Assembly: GCF_018333235.1 (NCBI RefSeq)
Contig: NZ_BORP01000001.1
Location: 682,001-746,000 of the forward strand
Direction of reading: 5' to 3'
Source of the DNA: Ornithinibacillus bavariensis
Lineage (GTDB): Bacteria > Bacillota > Bacilli > Bacillales > Amphibacillaceae
DNA length: 64,000 nt
Shown here: piece by piece, positions 1 to 8,092 of the stretch
Layout: every line of letters begins with the position of its first letter
How positions within the stretch are numbered: the stretch's first letter is position 1
Position numbers and translations under genes: made by a program
Notes under the pieces: model-generated
The model's input: the letters and a program-made list of their open reading frames with translations, nothing else
The model's database searches: none
Told to the model about the DNA's origin: nothing

Positions 1-61
1 TACCCGGAAGTATCCTTCTATGCATAGGGATAAGCGATAGCGTTTCTATTAGGAATCAGTT

Positions 62-89
62 TTTACCGAAGATTAGAGGTCAGTATAAT
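62..89 (+). promoter_or_regulatory. possible spoIIG promoter
   Basis: A TATAAT hexamer lies at 84-89, with a weak TTTACC 16 bases upstream, about 57 bases before the spoIIGA start. In B. subtilis this operon is switched on by Spo0A-P at an oddly spaced sigma-A promoter. I see no clear Spo0A box (TGTCGAA type) in bases 1-84, so the assignment rests on position and the -10 only. Nothing else is recognisable in bases 1-146. Confidence 0.35.
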
Positions 90-146
90 CTCAGTCATTA
101 ATGAAATATTTATGTGAGTTCTCTGTTCTAGAAAGGAAGAAAATGC

Positions 147-1067
147 ATGACCATCTACCTGGATGCCGTTTGGGTGCTTAATCTTCTGCTAGATTTAATG
201 CTGTTAATGCTAACACAGGCACTAAGTAGAGTGTACACACTGAAAAGGAGACTGGTTATTGGGGCCATAGTTGCATCCTTAATTGTACCAGCAACAATTT
301 ATTATCCAAGTGCTTTTCTGAATACGGTATATGGTAAGTTACTTTATTCTATTCTAATCATCTTGGTAACATTCCAGTTTACAACCATAAGGCTATTCCT
401 AAAACAACTGCTAATGTTCTATTTTGTTACATTTTCCATCGGAGGTGGGCTATTTGCTGCACATTATTTGCTACAAAACCCAGTAGCCTTATCCGTAAAC
501 GGTATATTAACCTTTAGCAGTGGTTTAGGAGACCCGGTAAGCTGGATATTTATCATCATAGGATTTCCAATTGCATTTTGGTTTACGAAAAGCCGTATGG
601 ACAAGCACGTCGTTGATAAAATCCGATATGATCAGATTTATGATGTTACACTCCAAATCAGAGGGATACGTTTTTCCACTACTGGATATGTAGATAGTGG
701 AAATCAATTAGTAGATCCTCTAACCAAAAAACCAGTCATTATCTGTGATGAATCATTTTTACAGCAATGGTTTCAGGAGGATGATTGGATAAAGTTAAAA
801 GGGGCATTTGAAAATTTTGATATCGATAAGATTCCGGTAAGTTGGGAGAAGTATATTCAAATAGTTCCATTTCATGGTGTAGAAGGAAAGAGTAACTTTT
901 TATTTGCTCTAAAACCAGAAGAATTATCCATAAGGTATGGTGAACAAAAAATTATAGCAACAAAATTCTTAGTGGGAATCCAATTTTCAACACTAACAAA
1001 GGATCAGAGCTATCACTGTCTACTTCACCCACAAATTATAAAACTGGCAACTATTCATTCAGCATAA
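147..1067 (+). CDS. spoIIGA: sporulation sigma-E processing peptidase SpoIIGA
   Basis: Membrane aspartic protease that removes the pro-sequence of pro-SigE in the mother cell after a signal from forespore SpoIIR. The first ~150 residues hold about five hydrophobic segments; the C-terminal half is soluble. The catalytic Asp sits at residue 183 in the motif YVDSGNQL, the same position as the active Asp known in B. subtilis. Length 306 aa is close to the family norm. An AGGAAG ribosome site precedes the ATG. It is followed after 20 bases by its substrate gene sigE, the classic spoIIG operon. Identification is secure. Confidence 0.97.
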   Translation: MTIYLDAVWVLNLLLDLMLLMLTQALSRVYTLKRRLVIGAIVASLIVPATIYYPSAFLNTVYGKLLYSILIILVTFQFTTIRLFLKQLLMFYFVTFSIGGGLFAAHYLLQNPVALSVNGILTFSSGLGDPVSWIFIIIGFPIAFWFTKSRMDKHVVDKIRYDQIYDVTLQIRGIRFSTTGYVDSGNQLVDPLTKKPVIICDESFLQQWFQEDDWIKLKGAFENFDIDKIPVSWEKYIQIVPFHGVEGKSNFLFALKPEELSIRYGEQKIIATKFLVGIQFSTLTKDQSYHCLLHPQIIKLATIHSA

Positions 1068-1087
1068 AGTAAAAAGGAGCGATATCT

Positions 1088-1807
1088 GTGGTAAAACTTA
1101 AAATGAAGATGCGGATTTGGTGGTATAAATTATTAAGAAAGCTAGGAATAAAGTCTGAGGAGATTTATTATATTGGAGGAAGTGAAGCATTACCCCCACC
1201 CCTTTCTAAGGAAGAGGAAAGCGAATTACTTGTCTTATTAACGAAGGGAGATTCTACCGCACGTTCTATTCTAATAGAGCGTAACCTCAGGCTGGTGGTA
1301 TATATTGCACGTAAGTTTGAAAATACTGGAATTAACATAGAGGATTTAATTAGTATTGGAACTATCGGATTAATAAAAGCTGTGAATACATTTAATCCAG
1401 AAAAAAAGATTAAGCTTGCTACATATGCCTCAAGATGTATAGAAAATGAGATTTTAATGTATTTACGAAGAAATAATAAGATAAAATCTGAAATCTCTTT
1501 TGATGAGCCTTTAAATATAGACTGGGACGGTAATGAACTTCTACTATCTGATGTTTTAGGTACAGATGATGATATCATTACGAAGAATTTAGAAACAAAG
1601 GTTGATAAGCACTTACTTCAAAATGCCCTGGCTCAATTAAATGCTAGAGAAAAGCAAATTATGGAATTGAGGTTTGGTTTGGTTGGTGAAGAGGAAAAAA
1701 CACAAAAAGACGTAGCAGATATGTTAGGAATATCTCAGTCCTATATCTCACGTTTAGAAAAGAAAATTATTCGACGCTTAAAAAAAGAATTTAATAAAAT
1801 GGTATAG
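1088..1807 (+). CDS. sigE: RNA polymerase sporulation sigma factor SigE (pro-form)
   Basis: Early mother-cell sigma factor made as an inactive precursor. The N-terminal ~27 residues are the basic, amphipathic pro-sequence, and the segment [13 protein letters not shown] marks the processing region. Sigma-70 region 2 follows ([22 protein letters not shown]), then region 4 with the helix-turn-helix near [13 protein letters not shown] at residues ~215-230. The start is GTG with AAAGGAG just upstream. At 239 aa it matches B. subtilis SigE almost end to end. It is co-transcribed with spoIIGA. Confidence 0.98.
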   Translation: MVKLKMKMRIWWYKLLRKLGIKSEEIYYIGGSEALPPPLSKEEESELLVLLTKGDSTARSILIERNLRLVVYIARKFENTGINIEDLISIGTIGLIKAVNTFNPEKKIKLATYASRCIENEILMYLRRNNKIKSEISFDEPLNIDWDGNELLLSDVLGTDDDIITKNLETKVDKHLLQNALAQLNAREKQIMELRFGLVGEEEKTQKDVADMLGISQSYISRLEKKIIRRLKKEFNKMV

Positions 1808-1825
1808 CCTTGGTAGCACTACATT

Positions 1826-1850
1826 TGCTAGGTTATAGCACTCTTTTTTA
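1826..1850 (+). terminator. weak hairpin with T-run after sigE
   Basis: TGCTA (1826-1830) pairs with TAGCA (1836-1840) across a 5-base loop and is followed by CTCTTTTTT. The stem is short, so termination may be partial. It separates the spoIIG operon from the independently controlled sigG. Confidence 0.4.
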
Positions 1851-1863
1851 GCAATTTTCCCCT

Positions 1864-1892
1864 GCATAAATTTCCCTTCTAGGGGAGATACT
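1864..1892 (+). promoter_or_regulatory. sigma-F type promoter of sigG
   Basis: GCATA (1864-1868) is followed after exactly 15 bases by GGAGATACT (1884-1892). This fits the known sigma-F pattern GYATA, N15, GGNNANNMT. It lies ~37 bases before the sigG start, as expected for a gene transcribed by SigF in the forespore. A match to the related sigma-G pattern is weaker in the -10. Confidence 0.75.
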
Positions 1893-1928
1893 GTCCATGA
1901 ACAGCATCTCCAACTGGGAGGGTACAGA

Positions 1929-2711
1929 ATGACTAGACATAAAGTTGTAATATGTGGTGTTGATACATCGAAACTACCTGTTCTAACAAATGAAGAAATG
2001 CGAAAGCTGTTTGTTAAAATGCAGGAAGGGGATTTACTTGCAAGAGAGGAATTAGTGAATGGAAACTTACGTCTTGTTCTAAGTGTTATTCAACGATTTA
2101 ATAATCGTGGAGAATATGTTGACGATTTGTTTCAGGTTGGTTGTATTGGGTTAATGAAATCAATTGATAATTTTGACTTAAGTCATAATGTTAGATTCTC
2201 AACCTATGCAGTTCCAATGATTATTGGTGAAATCCGTAGATATTTACGAGATAATAATCCAATCCGTGTTTCAAGATCATTACGTGATATTGCTTATAAA
2301 GCATTACAAGTAAGAGAAAAGCTTATAAACAAAACCTCAAAAGAACCGACACCTGCAGAAATAGCTGAGGAGATGGGTGTTCCCCATTCAGATGTTGTCT
2401 TTGCTATGGATGCGATACAAGATCCAGTATCATTGTTTGAACCAATTTACAATGATGGTGGGGATCCAATTTATGTTGTGGATCAAATAAAAGATGATAA
2501 GGATAAGGATGATACTTGGGTTGACAAGCTTTCTTTAAAAGAGGGCATGGTTCAATTAAATGAACGTGAAAAAATGATTCTAAACAAGCGCTTTTTCCAG
2601 GGCAAAACACAGATGGAGGTTGCAGAAGAAATCGGGATTTCACAGGCACAAGTCTCACGTCTAGAAAAAGCTGCAATTAGTCAAATGAATAAACAGATGT
2701 TTGAATTATAA
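1929..2711 (+). CDS. sigG: RNA polymerase forespore sigma factor SigG
   Basis: Late forespore sigma factor. Region 2 shows VNGNLRLVLSVIQRF and the region 2.4 helix with IIGEIRRYLRD; region 3 is DIAYKALQVREKL; region 4 ends with the helix-turn-helix EIGISQAQVSRLEK. At 260 aa it is full length and closely matches B. subtilis SigG, including the N-terminal VEICGVDTSKLPVL-like segment. The ATG follows a GGGAGG site (1917-1922). It has its own upstream promoter and a strong terminator downstream, so it is probably monocistronic apart from read-through from sigE. Confidence 0.98.
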   Translation: MTRHKVVICGVDTSKLPVLTNEEMRKLFVKMQEGDLLAREELVNGNLRLVLSVIQRFNNRGEYVDDLFQVGCIGLMKSIDNFDLSHNVRFSTYAVPMIIGEIRRYLRDNNPIRVSRSLRDIAYKALQVREKLINKTSKEPTPAEIAEEMGVPHSDVVFAMDAIQDPVSLFEPIYNDGGDPIYVVDQIKDDKDKDDTWVDKLSLKEGMVQLNEREKMILNKRFFQGKTQMEVAEEIGISQAQVSRLEKAAISQMNKQMFEL

Positions 2712-2723
2712 TATGATGTGGTC

Positions 2724-2760
2724 AAAAGAGCAGACAATGACGTCTGTTCTTTTTACTTTT
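2724..2760 (+). terminator. intrinsic terminator after sigG
   Basis: AAAAGAGCAGAC pairs with GTCTGTTCTTTT around a 6-base loop (one G-U pair), followed by a T-rich tract. This is a strong rho-independent terminator. Confidence 0.9.
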
Positions 2761-2870
2761 TATCCTTAGATTGAAAGTTACTGCTGCTTAACTAGGGAGT
2801 TATAACGAGGTAAACAAGTTTTTTGTTGATGGTTGATATTACTGCCGAATTTACGAGATTCACTAGAGAA

Positions 2871-3532
2871 ACGGTAAGCAAAGAAGCTATTGCTTCCCGA
2901 AAAAATCAAATCGCAAGCTAAACGGTAAGTAAAGGAGCTATTGTGTCCCGAAAAAATCAAATCGCAAGCTAAACGGTAAGCAAAGGAGCTATTGTGTCCT
3001 GAAAAAAGTAAAACCCAAGCTAAACGGTAAGCAAAGGAGCTATTGTGTCCCGAAAAAAGTAAATCGCAAGCTGAATGGTCACCAAAGAAGCTATTGCTTA
3101 CCGAAAAAAGTAAATCGCAAGCTGAATGGTCATCAAAGAGGTTATTGCTTCCCGAAAAAAGTAAAACCCAAGCTGAATGGTCCCCAAAGTAGCTATTGTG
3201 CCCCGAAAAAAGTAAAACCCAAGCTGAACGGTCCCCAAAGAAGCTATTGCTTACCGAAAATAGTTAATCCTAAGCTGAACGGTCCCCAAAGAAGTTATTG
3301 CTTCCCGAAAAAAGTAAAACCCAAGCTAAACGGTCGCCAAAGAAGCTATTGCTTACCGAAAATAGTTAATCCTAAGCTGAACGGTCCCCAAAGAAGCTAT
3401 TGCTTACCGAAAATAGTTAATCCTAAGCTGAACGGTCACCAAAGAAGCTATTGCTTCCCGAAAAAAGTAAAACCCAAGCTAAACGGTCCCCAAAGAAGCT
3501 GTTACTTCCCGAAAAAAGTTAATCTCTTCCTT
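2871..3532. repeat. minisatellite: 13 tandem units of exactly 51 bp
   Basis: The ACGGT/ATGGT start of each unit recurs at 2871, 2922, 2973, 3024, 3075, 3126, 3177, 3228, 3279, 3330, 3381, 3432 and 3483: period 51 with no indel. Each unit reads roughly acggt-NNNN-caaagaagctattgct-NNccg-aaaaaagtaaaNNNNaagctga. Units 1-4 share GGTAAGC and AGGAGCTATTGTGTC; later units share GGTCCCC/GGTCACC and GCTTACC or GCTTCCC. Units 8 and 11 are identical and unit 10 differs from them at one base, so duplication is recent. Many units can form the small hairpin GAAGC-TATT-GCTTC. The array fills the place of ylmA in B. subtilis. The rest of the 2761-3748 gap shows no gene. Confidence 0.97.
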
Positions 3533-3748
3533 TAATCACGCACCATAACAGCAATTACCTCACAAAAACACATAAACTCAGCAAGAAAGTTAAGCATTTG
3601 TTTTACTTGTAATGTGATAATCAACCCCATACTCCCCAGATTTTTTGATAGAAATAGAAAGAATAGCTTCCTGCTTCCTCTTTCTTTCTTAACTGAATGA
3701 AGTAACCGCCTAGTGCATATACATTTTCTAAAAGGTGGGGTGTATTCG

Positions 3749-4009
3749 ATGATTAAGTTGTCAGAGCTTCAAGTGAAAGAAGTGATTGTTGTTAATGACG
3801 GAAGAAGACTAGGTCATATTTCTGATTTAGAAATTGATCCAGACCGTGGTAGAATAATAGCATTAGTCATTTACTTGCGTGAGAAAAAAGGTGGTTTTTT
3901 TGGAAAGCCAGACGAATTAATGATATATTGGGAACAAATCGTCACGATAGGTTCTGATGTTATACTCGTAAAGGATATTGATGGGCCTAAGCTTTACCTA
4001 GAGGAATAA
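3749..4009 (+). CDS. ylmC: PRC-barrel protein YlmC/YmxH family
   Basis: 86-residue protein with a single PRC-barrel domain: the N-terminal LSELQVKEVIVVNDGRRLG and the GHISDLEIDPDRGRI segment are typical. Close relatives are annotated as YlmC/YmxH sporulation-associated proteins; the biochemical role is not established. The ATG at 3749 is chosen because AAAGGTGGGG ends eight bases upstream; a longer reading from 3713 has no ribosome site. It opens the ylm cluster, 40 bases before ylmD. Confidence 0.88.
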   Translation: MIKLSELQVKEVIVVNDGRRLGHISDLEIDPDRGRIIALVIYLREKKGGFFGKPDELMIYWEQIVTIGSDVILVKDIDGPKLYLEE

Positions 4010-4049
4010 TACTACGAATCATTTCATTCGTTCTTAGGGGGATTACAAG

Positions 4050-4859
4050 ATGGAAGATATTTTTGAGTATGACGGAAAGTCATTATTACATATTAGAAAA
4101 TGGTCAGACATGGCACCAGCACTTCAAGTTGGATTTACATCTCGAAATGGTGGAGTTAGCAAGGCCCAGTTTGAAAGTAATAATTTTGGGTTACATGTTT
4201 CTGATAAATACGAGGATGTTTTAACGAATAGACTTAATCTTGCTTCCTCCCTTCATATACCAGTTGAAAACTGGATTGCGGCGGAACAAGTTCACCAAGG
4301 AGCTGTTCATGTTGTAGATAAAGAGGATGCTGGTAAAGGTTCAACCTCCTTAGATACTGCTCTTAAAGGAATAGATGGATTAATTACGAATGAAAAGGGA
4401 CTTTTATGTACAGCATTTTTTGCGGATTGCGTACCTATATTTTTCTTTGATTCAAAAACTGGTTATGTTGGAATTGCTCATGCTGGCTGGAAAGGGACTG
4501 TTGCCAGAATTGCTGAGGTCATGACGAGTAAGTTAGTAGATTTGGGTGTTGATTTAAAAAGCTTATTCGTAGCAGTCGGTCCATGTATTTCAAAGGATAA
4601 TTATGAGGTAGACAGCTATGTAAAAGAACGGATACCAGTGGAATTTCAAGATAAAGTTCTAACACCAGTTGGGAATGAGCACTATTTATTGGATCTAAAA
4701 CAATTAAATGTAGAAATTCTTGTGCAATCTGGAGTATTTCGTAATAATATAGATGTATCAAAATATTGCACATTTCGTGATGAATATTTATTTTTTTCTC
4801 ATCGTCGCGATAATGGGAATACAGGTCGAATGTTAGGATATATCGGATACAGTAAATAA
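4050..4859 (+). CDS. ylmD: YfiH/LACC1-family purine nucleoside phosphorylase (polyphenol oxidase family)
   Basis: Single-domain protein of the YfiH/DUF152 family, whose tested members cleave purine nucleosides (phosphorylase and adenosine deaminase activity) and bind zinc. Metal and active-site motifs are visible: a central His in EQVHQGAVH, FADCVPIFFFD with its Cys, and HAGWKGTVARI. CGPCI-like AVGPCISKDNYEV follows. At 269 aa it has normal length. AGGGGGATTAC precedes the ATG. It sits between ylmC and ylmE as in other Bacillaceae; its link to division is positional only. Confidence 0.9.
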   Translation: MEDIFEYDGKSLLHIRKWSDMAPALQVGFTSRNGGVSKAQFESNNFGLHVSDKYEDVLTNRLNLASSLHIPVENWIAAEQVHQGAVHVVDKEDAGKGSTSLDTALKGIDGLITNEKGLLCTAFFADCVPIFFFDSKTGYVGIAHAGWKGTVARIAEVMTSKLVDLGVDLKSLFVAVGPCISKDNYEVDSYVKERIPVEFQDKVLTPVGNEHYLLDLKQLNVEILVQSGVFRNNIDVSKYCTFRDEYLFFSHRRDNGNTGRMLGYIGYSK

Positions 4860-4885
4860 AATAATATAGGGAGGACCAGGTAGTT

Positions 4886-5557
4886 ATGGATGTCACACAA
4901 AATTTACAGCAGATACAAACAGAGATGAAAGCTGCCTGTCAAAAAAGCAATCGAAATTTTGAAGAAATAACCATCATAGGCGTTACGAAATATGTTACAA
5001 TAGAAAGAACGAGGGAAGCGCTTCAGTCTGGAATCATAAACCTTGGCGAAAATCGTCTTGAGGGCTTTCGTGAAAAATACCAGCATTTTGGTAATGAAGC
5101 AATTTGGCATTTTATTGGAAGTTTACAAACGAGAAAAGTAAAAGATATTATTGATAAGATTGATTATCTTCATTCTTTGGACAGGCTATCATTAGCAGAA
5201 GAAATTGAAAAAAGAGCACAGAAGCCTGTAAAATGCTTTGTTCAGGTAAATGTGAGTGGAGAGGAATCGAAGCATGGCTTGAAGCCAGATGAAGTAATGT
5301 CATTTATAAATGACATTGCACATCTTACGAAAATAAGTGTCGTTGGTTTAATGACAATGGCACCAAATACTGATGACAAAGAATTATTACATAATGTTTT
5401 CCGAGAGCTTCGTATATTACGTGATAAGGTAAAAGAGAGTAATCTGCAACACGCACCTTGTGAATTTTTGTCAATGGGAATGAGTAATGATTATCCAATT
5501 GCCATTGAGGAAGGCGCAACCCATGTAAGAATCGGCTCAAAATTGGTTGGATCTTAA
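4886..5557 (+). CDS. ylmE: YggS-family pyridoxal-phosphate homeostasis protein
   Basis: Single-domain PLP-binding protein of the YggS/PROSC family, which buffers PLP and affects amino-acid and keto-acid pools; it has no known catalytic activity. The fold resembles alanine racemase domain I. Lys35 in IIGVTKYV is the expected Schiff-base lysine; GENRLEGFREK and LSMGMSNDYPIAIEEGATHVRIG (phosphate-binding end) are diagnostic. Length 223 aa is typical. GGGAGGA precedes the ATG. It lies 26 bases after ylmD and 18 before sepF. Confidence 0.94.
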   Translation: MDVTQNLQQIQTEMKAACQKSNRNFEEITIIGVTKYVTIERTREALQSGIINLGENRLEGFREKYQHFGNEAIWHFIGSLQTRKVKDIIDKIDYLHSLDRLSLAEEIEKRAQKPVKCFVQVNVSGEESKHGLKPDEVMSFINDIAHLTKISVVGLMTMAPNTDDKELLHNVFRELRILRDKVKESNLQHAPCEFLSMGMSNDYPIAIEEGATHVRIGSKLVGS

Positions 5558-5575
5558 ATAAGTGAGGTGGAGACC

Positions 5576-6001
5576 ATGAGTATAAAAAATAAGATTAAAA
5601 CATTTTTTACGATGGACGATGAGTATGAATATGAATATATTGAAGAAGAAGTAACTTCTACTCAACCAAATCAAATCAGACAAACATCTTCCAATGTGAT
5701 TGATTTAAAAAGTGTTAAAGCTTCCGCTACTAAAATGGTTCTATATGAACCAAGGACATTCGATGAGGCACAGCAAATAGCTGATAATATTGTGAGTAAG
5801 CGTGCAGTTGTAATTAATTTGCAACGTGTGAATCATCAGGATGCAAAAAGAATCATAGACTTTTTAAGTGGGACGATATATGCAGTTAACGGTGTAATAC
5901 AACGAATAGGTGCACAAACGTTCCTATGTGCCCCTGATAATATGGATATCACTGGATCAATTTCTGAAACATTGGAAGAGGACTTTAATAAAGGATGGTA
6001 A
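5576..6001 (+). CDS. sepF: cell division protein SepF
   Basis: Membrane-tethered FtsZ-bundling protein that anchors Z-rings. The first ~12 residues (MSIKNKIKTFFT) form the amphipathic membrane helix; an acidic linker DDEYEYEYIEEE follows; the C-terminal two thirds is the SepF/DUF552 domain, with FDEAQQIADNIVSKRAVVINLQ and the dimer region near DFLSGTIYAVNG. The ATG at 5576 is preferred over GTG at 5567 because GAGGTGG (5564-5570) is then correctly spaced and the N-terminus matches known SepF. Length 141 aa. Confidence 0.96.
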   Translation: MSIKNKIKTFFTMDDEYEYEYIEEEVTSTQPNQIRQTSSNVIDLKSVKASATKMVLYEPRTFDEAQQIADNIVSKRAVVINLQRVNHQDAKRIIDFLSGTIYAVNGVIQRIGAQTFLCAPDNMDITGSISETLEEDFNKGW

Positions 6002-6009
6002 GATAATAT

Positions 6010-6288
6010 ATGTGGCTTGTATATGTATACAATTTTCTTGCAACTGCTTTACAAGTGTATAGCATAGGGTTGATTATTTATATTTTTATGTCGTGGTTTC
6101 CAGGAGCACGAGATACATCGTTTGGAAATTTTCTTGCGAAGATTTGCGAACCTTATTTAGAGCCGTTCCGTCGATTTATACCAACAATTGGTATGATTGA
6201 CTTTTCTCCGGTAGTTGCTATTTTAGTTCTACAGCTCGCTGGAAGAGGTTTAGTTGCACTTTTTTCCATGCTTCTAAACTGGATCTAA
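6010..6288 (+). CDS. ylmG: YggT-family membrane protein YlmG
   Basis: 92-residue integral membrane protein with two hydrophobic segments (about residues 5-28 and 66-88) separated by the conserved loop FPGARDTSFGNFLAKICEPYLEPFRRFIP. The YggT family is linked to division and chloroplast envelope or nucleoid functions, but its molecular role is unknown. The ribosome site is weak, and the start lies only eight bases after the sepF stop, so coupling to sepF translation is likely. Confidence 0.92.
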   Translation: MWLVYVYNFLATALQVYSIGLIIYIFMSWFPGARDTSFGNFLAKICEPYLEPFRRFIPTIGMIDFSPVVAILVLQLAGRGLVALFSMLLNWI

Positions 6289-6301
6289 ACAGGTGCTTAC
6301 A

Positions 6302-7081
6302 ATGGATATTTATCAACATTTTCGTAAGGAAGAACAGGGCTTTATCGACCAAGCATTATCGTGGATTGAACAGGTGGAACGTACGTATCAACCTAGGTTG
6401 ACTGATTTTCTTGATCCGCGAGAACAACAAATCATGGAGATGTTGATCGGAACTAGCAGAGAAGATCTTACCTTAACCTTCTATGGTGGTGGAAATTATT
6501 CCGAGAGAAAAAGGGCAATCATCGCACCATATTATGAAGAAATTACAAATGCATCGTTTCAATTAATATTACTAGAAGCCTCTTTTCATGAAAAGTTTAT
6601 ATCTATATCACATCGTGATGTGTTAGGAGCATTTTTGTCTTTAGGAATTAAACGGCAAAAAGCAGGCGATATTGTTGTGGAATCTGGTAAAATACAAATC
6701 ATTATTGATCAGGAAATATCGCCTTTTGTTTTAATGAACTTAACAGGAATTAAACGTGCAACAATAAAATTTGCAGAGGTTCCTTTATCAAACCTACTCG
6801 AAAAAGAATCCATATGGCTGAATATGGAACGAACGGTTTCATCATTACGGCTTGATACCATCTTGAAGGAAATTTACTCTGTCTCACGTACTGCTGCACA
6901 GGACTTTATTCATAAGGGTCTAGTAAAAGTAAACTTTCGAACAGTGGATGACAGTAAATTTGTACTACGAGAAGGTGATATGATTTCTTTACGTGGTAAA
7001 GGGAGAAGTAAGTTGGTCGGTATTAATGGACAAACCAAAAAGGATAAATATAAGATCACAGCTGCCCGGCTAGAGGTATAG
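6302..7081 (+). CDS. ylmH: S4-domain RNA-binding protein YlmH
   Basis: 259-residue RNA-binding protein. The N-terminal ~180 residues form the YlmH-specific region with FYGGGNYSERKRAIIAPYY and SHRDVLGAFLSLGIKR; the C-terminal ~75 residues are an S4 domain (LRLDTILKEIYSVSRTAAQ, KVNFR, RGKGRSKLVGI). The homologue in B. subtilis binds ribosomal large-subunit complexes and helps rescue stalled nascent chains, which is notable because rqcH is also in this window. The ATG at 6302 is preferred because AGGTG ends seven bases before it. Confidence 0.93.
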   Translation: MDIYQHFRKEEQGFIDQALSWIEQVERTYQPRLTDFLDPREQQIMEMLIGTSREDLTLTFYGGGNYSERKRAIIAPYYEEITNASFQLILLEASFHEKFISISHRDVLGAFLSLGIKRQKAGDIVVESGKIQIIIDQEISPFVLMNLTGIKRATIKFAEVPLSNLLEKESIWLNMERTVSSLRLDTILKEIYSVSRTAAQDFIHKGLVKVNFRTVDDSKFVLREGDMISLRGKGRSKLVGINGQTKKDKYKITAARLEV

Positions 7082-7131
7082 AAAAGGAACTACTTTCTGA
7101 TATATAATGGGTATCAAGGAGTAGTTCTTTT
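7082..7131 (+). terminator. long-loop hairpin after ylmH
   Basis: AAAAGGAACTACT (7082-7094) pairs with AGTAGTTCTTTT (7120-7131), a 12-bp stem with one G-U pair and a ~25-base loop. It starts right after the ylmH stop and ends in a short T-run. It probably terminates the ylm operon before divIVA. Confidence 0.65.
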
Positions 7132-7244
7132 GGTACAAATAAAAATTATCAGAAGTTGCAGGAAATCCTTACTTTTTGTCGAATATTATTGTTATACTTA
7201 AATTGCACTTATAAGATACATATAAACTAGGGAGGTTGACTATC

Positions 7245-7748
7245 ATGCCACTAACGCCACTTGATATTCACAACAAAGAATTTACAAGGAGTTTTCGCGG
7301 ATACGATGAAGATGAGGTCAATGAATTTTTAGATCAAGTAATCAAGGACTATGAAATTGTTATTAGGGAAAAGAAGGAATTAAAAGAAAAGCTTGATCAA
7401 ATGAAAGAAAAATTAAACCACTTTACTAATATTGAAGAGACATTGAATAAATCTATCTTAATTGCACAAGAAACCGCAGAAGAATTAAAGGGAAATGCTA
7501 CTAAAGAATCGAAGCTAATCATTAAAGAAGCAGAGAAGAATGCTGATCGGATTATTAACGAAGCATTAAATAAGTCCCGTAAAATTTCTATCGAGGTGGA
7601 AGAATTAAAGAAACAATCAAAGGTCTTTCGCACTCGACTCAGAATGCTAGTTGAAGCGCAATTAGATATGATAGGCTCCGATGATTGGGAAGATTTATTT
7701 GATCTTGAAATGGGGAAAGAGCTAGAGCTAACCAACCACGAGTCATAA
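7245..7748 (+). CDS. divIVA: cell-division initiation/polar protein DivIVA
   Basis: Coiled-coil protein that binds negatively curved membrane at septa and poles and recruits MinJ/MinD and, in sporulation, chromosome-anchoring factors. The N-terminal lipid-binding domain is clear (PLTPLDIHNKEFTRSFRGYDEDEVNEF is split here by residue: LDIHNKEF then GYDEDEVNEFLDQV). Residues ~30-135 are heptad-like, rich in E and K. Length is 167 aa. The ATG at 7245 follows GGGAGG; upstream extension to 7236 adds three unlikely residues. A TTACTT-N18-TATACT pair at 7169-7198 could be its own promoter. Confidence 0.96.
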   Translation: MPLTPLDIHNKEFTRSFRGYDEDEVNEFLDQVIKDYEIVIREKKELKEKLDQMKEKLNHFTNIEETLNKSILIAQETAEELKGNATKESKLIIKEAEKNADRIINEALNKSRKISIEVEELKKQSKVFRTRLRMLVEAQLDMIGSDDWEDLFDLEMGKELELTNHES

Positions 7749-7751
7749 ACC

Positions 7752-7780
7752 TTGACCTTTTTAAAAAAGTTACATATAAT
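7752..7780 (+). promoter_or_regulatory. sigma-A promoter of the ileS T-box operon
   Basis: TTGACC (7752-7757), spacer of 17, TATAAT (7775-7780). It begins three bases after the divIVA stop and sits directly upstream of the T-box leader. Predicted start of transcription is about 7787. Confidence 0.85.
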
Positions 7781-7799
7781 GCTTACACAATAGGATAAA

Positions 7800-8056
7800 A
7801 TATGAAAATACGATGACAGAGACAGTATAAAAGCGGAATGCTGTTAAAGCGAGCTAGGGCTGGTGAAAGCCTAGCACAGCAGGTTTTTAGAAAATCACTC
7901 TTGAGTATCCATTCGAATCATTATTAGTAGACATGGACGGCTTATTCACGTTACGAATACCGAGTGAATTTGACATGATTTTCGTGTTGAATTTTTAAGG
8001 GTGGTACCGCGAGTCTTCTCGTCCCTTTTGGGATTGAGAGGATTTTTTATTTTTTA
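7800..8056 (+). promoter_or_regulatory. T-box riboswitch, isoleucine (AUC specifier), upstream of ileS
   Basis: The T-box sequence AAGGGTGGTACCGCG is at 7997-8011. Stem I runs from about 7815 (GACAGAGACAG) and contains the apical AGCTAGGGCTGGTGAAAGCC-type segment. The likely specifier is ATC at 7894-7896 in GAAAATCACT, matching isoleucine. The terminator is at 8013-8056: CTCGTCCC pairs with GGGATTGAG and is followed by a long T-run. Uncharged tRNA-Ile would stabilise the antiterminator and allow ileS transcription. This leader fills the 7749-8092 gap. Confidence 0.93.
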
Positions 8057-8092
8057 TTGCTAATTAGTAGTAGCACATAAGGAGGAACTAAA

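Noticed and set aside
2778-2960. Minus-strand 60-codon frame inside the repeat array
   Set aside because: It starts at TTG without a ribosome site, consists partly of the 51-bp unit, and the same frame is broken by TAG in units 8, 10 and 11.
2871-3532. CRISPR array
   Set aside because: Units are contiguous with no unique spacers, unit length is 51 bp throughout, and no cas gene is nearby.
3749-7748. A new multi-gene system in the ylm cluster
   Set aside because: All seven genes match the known Bacillaceae division cluster in order and length.
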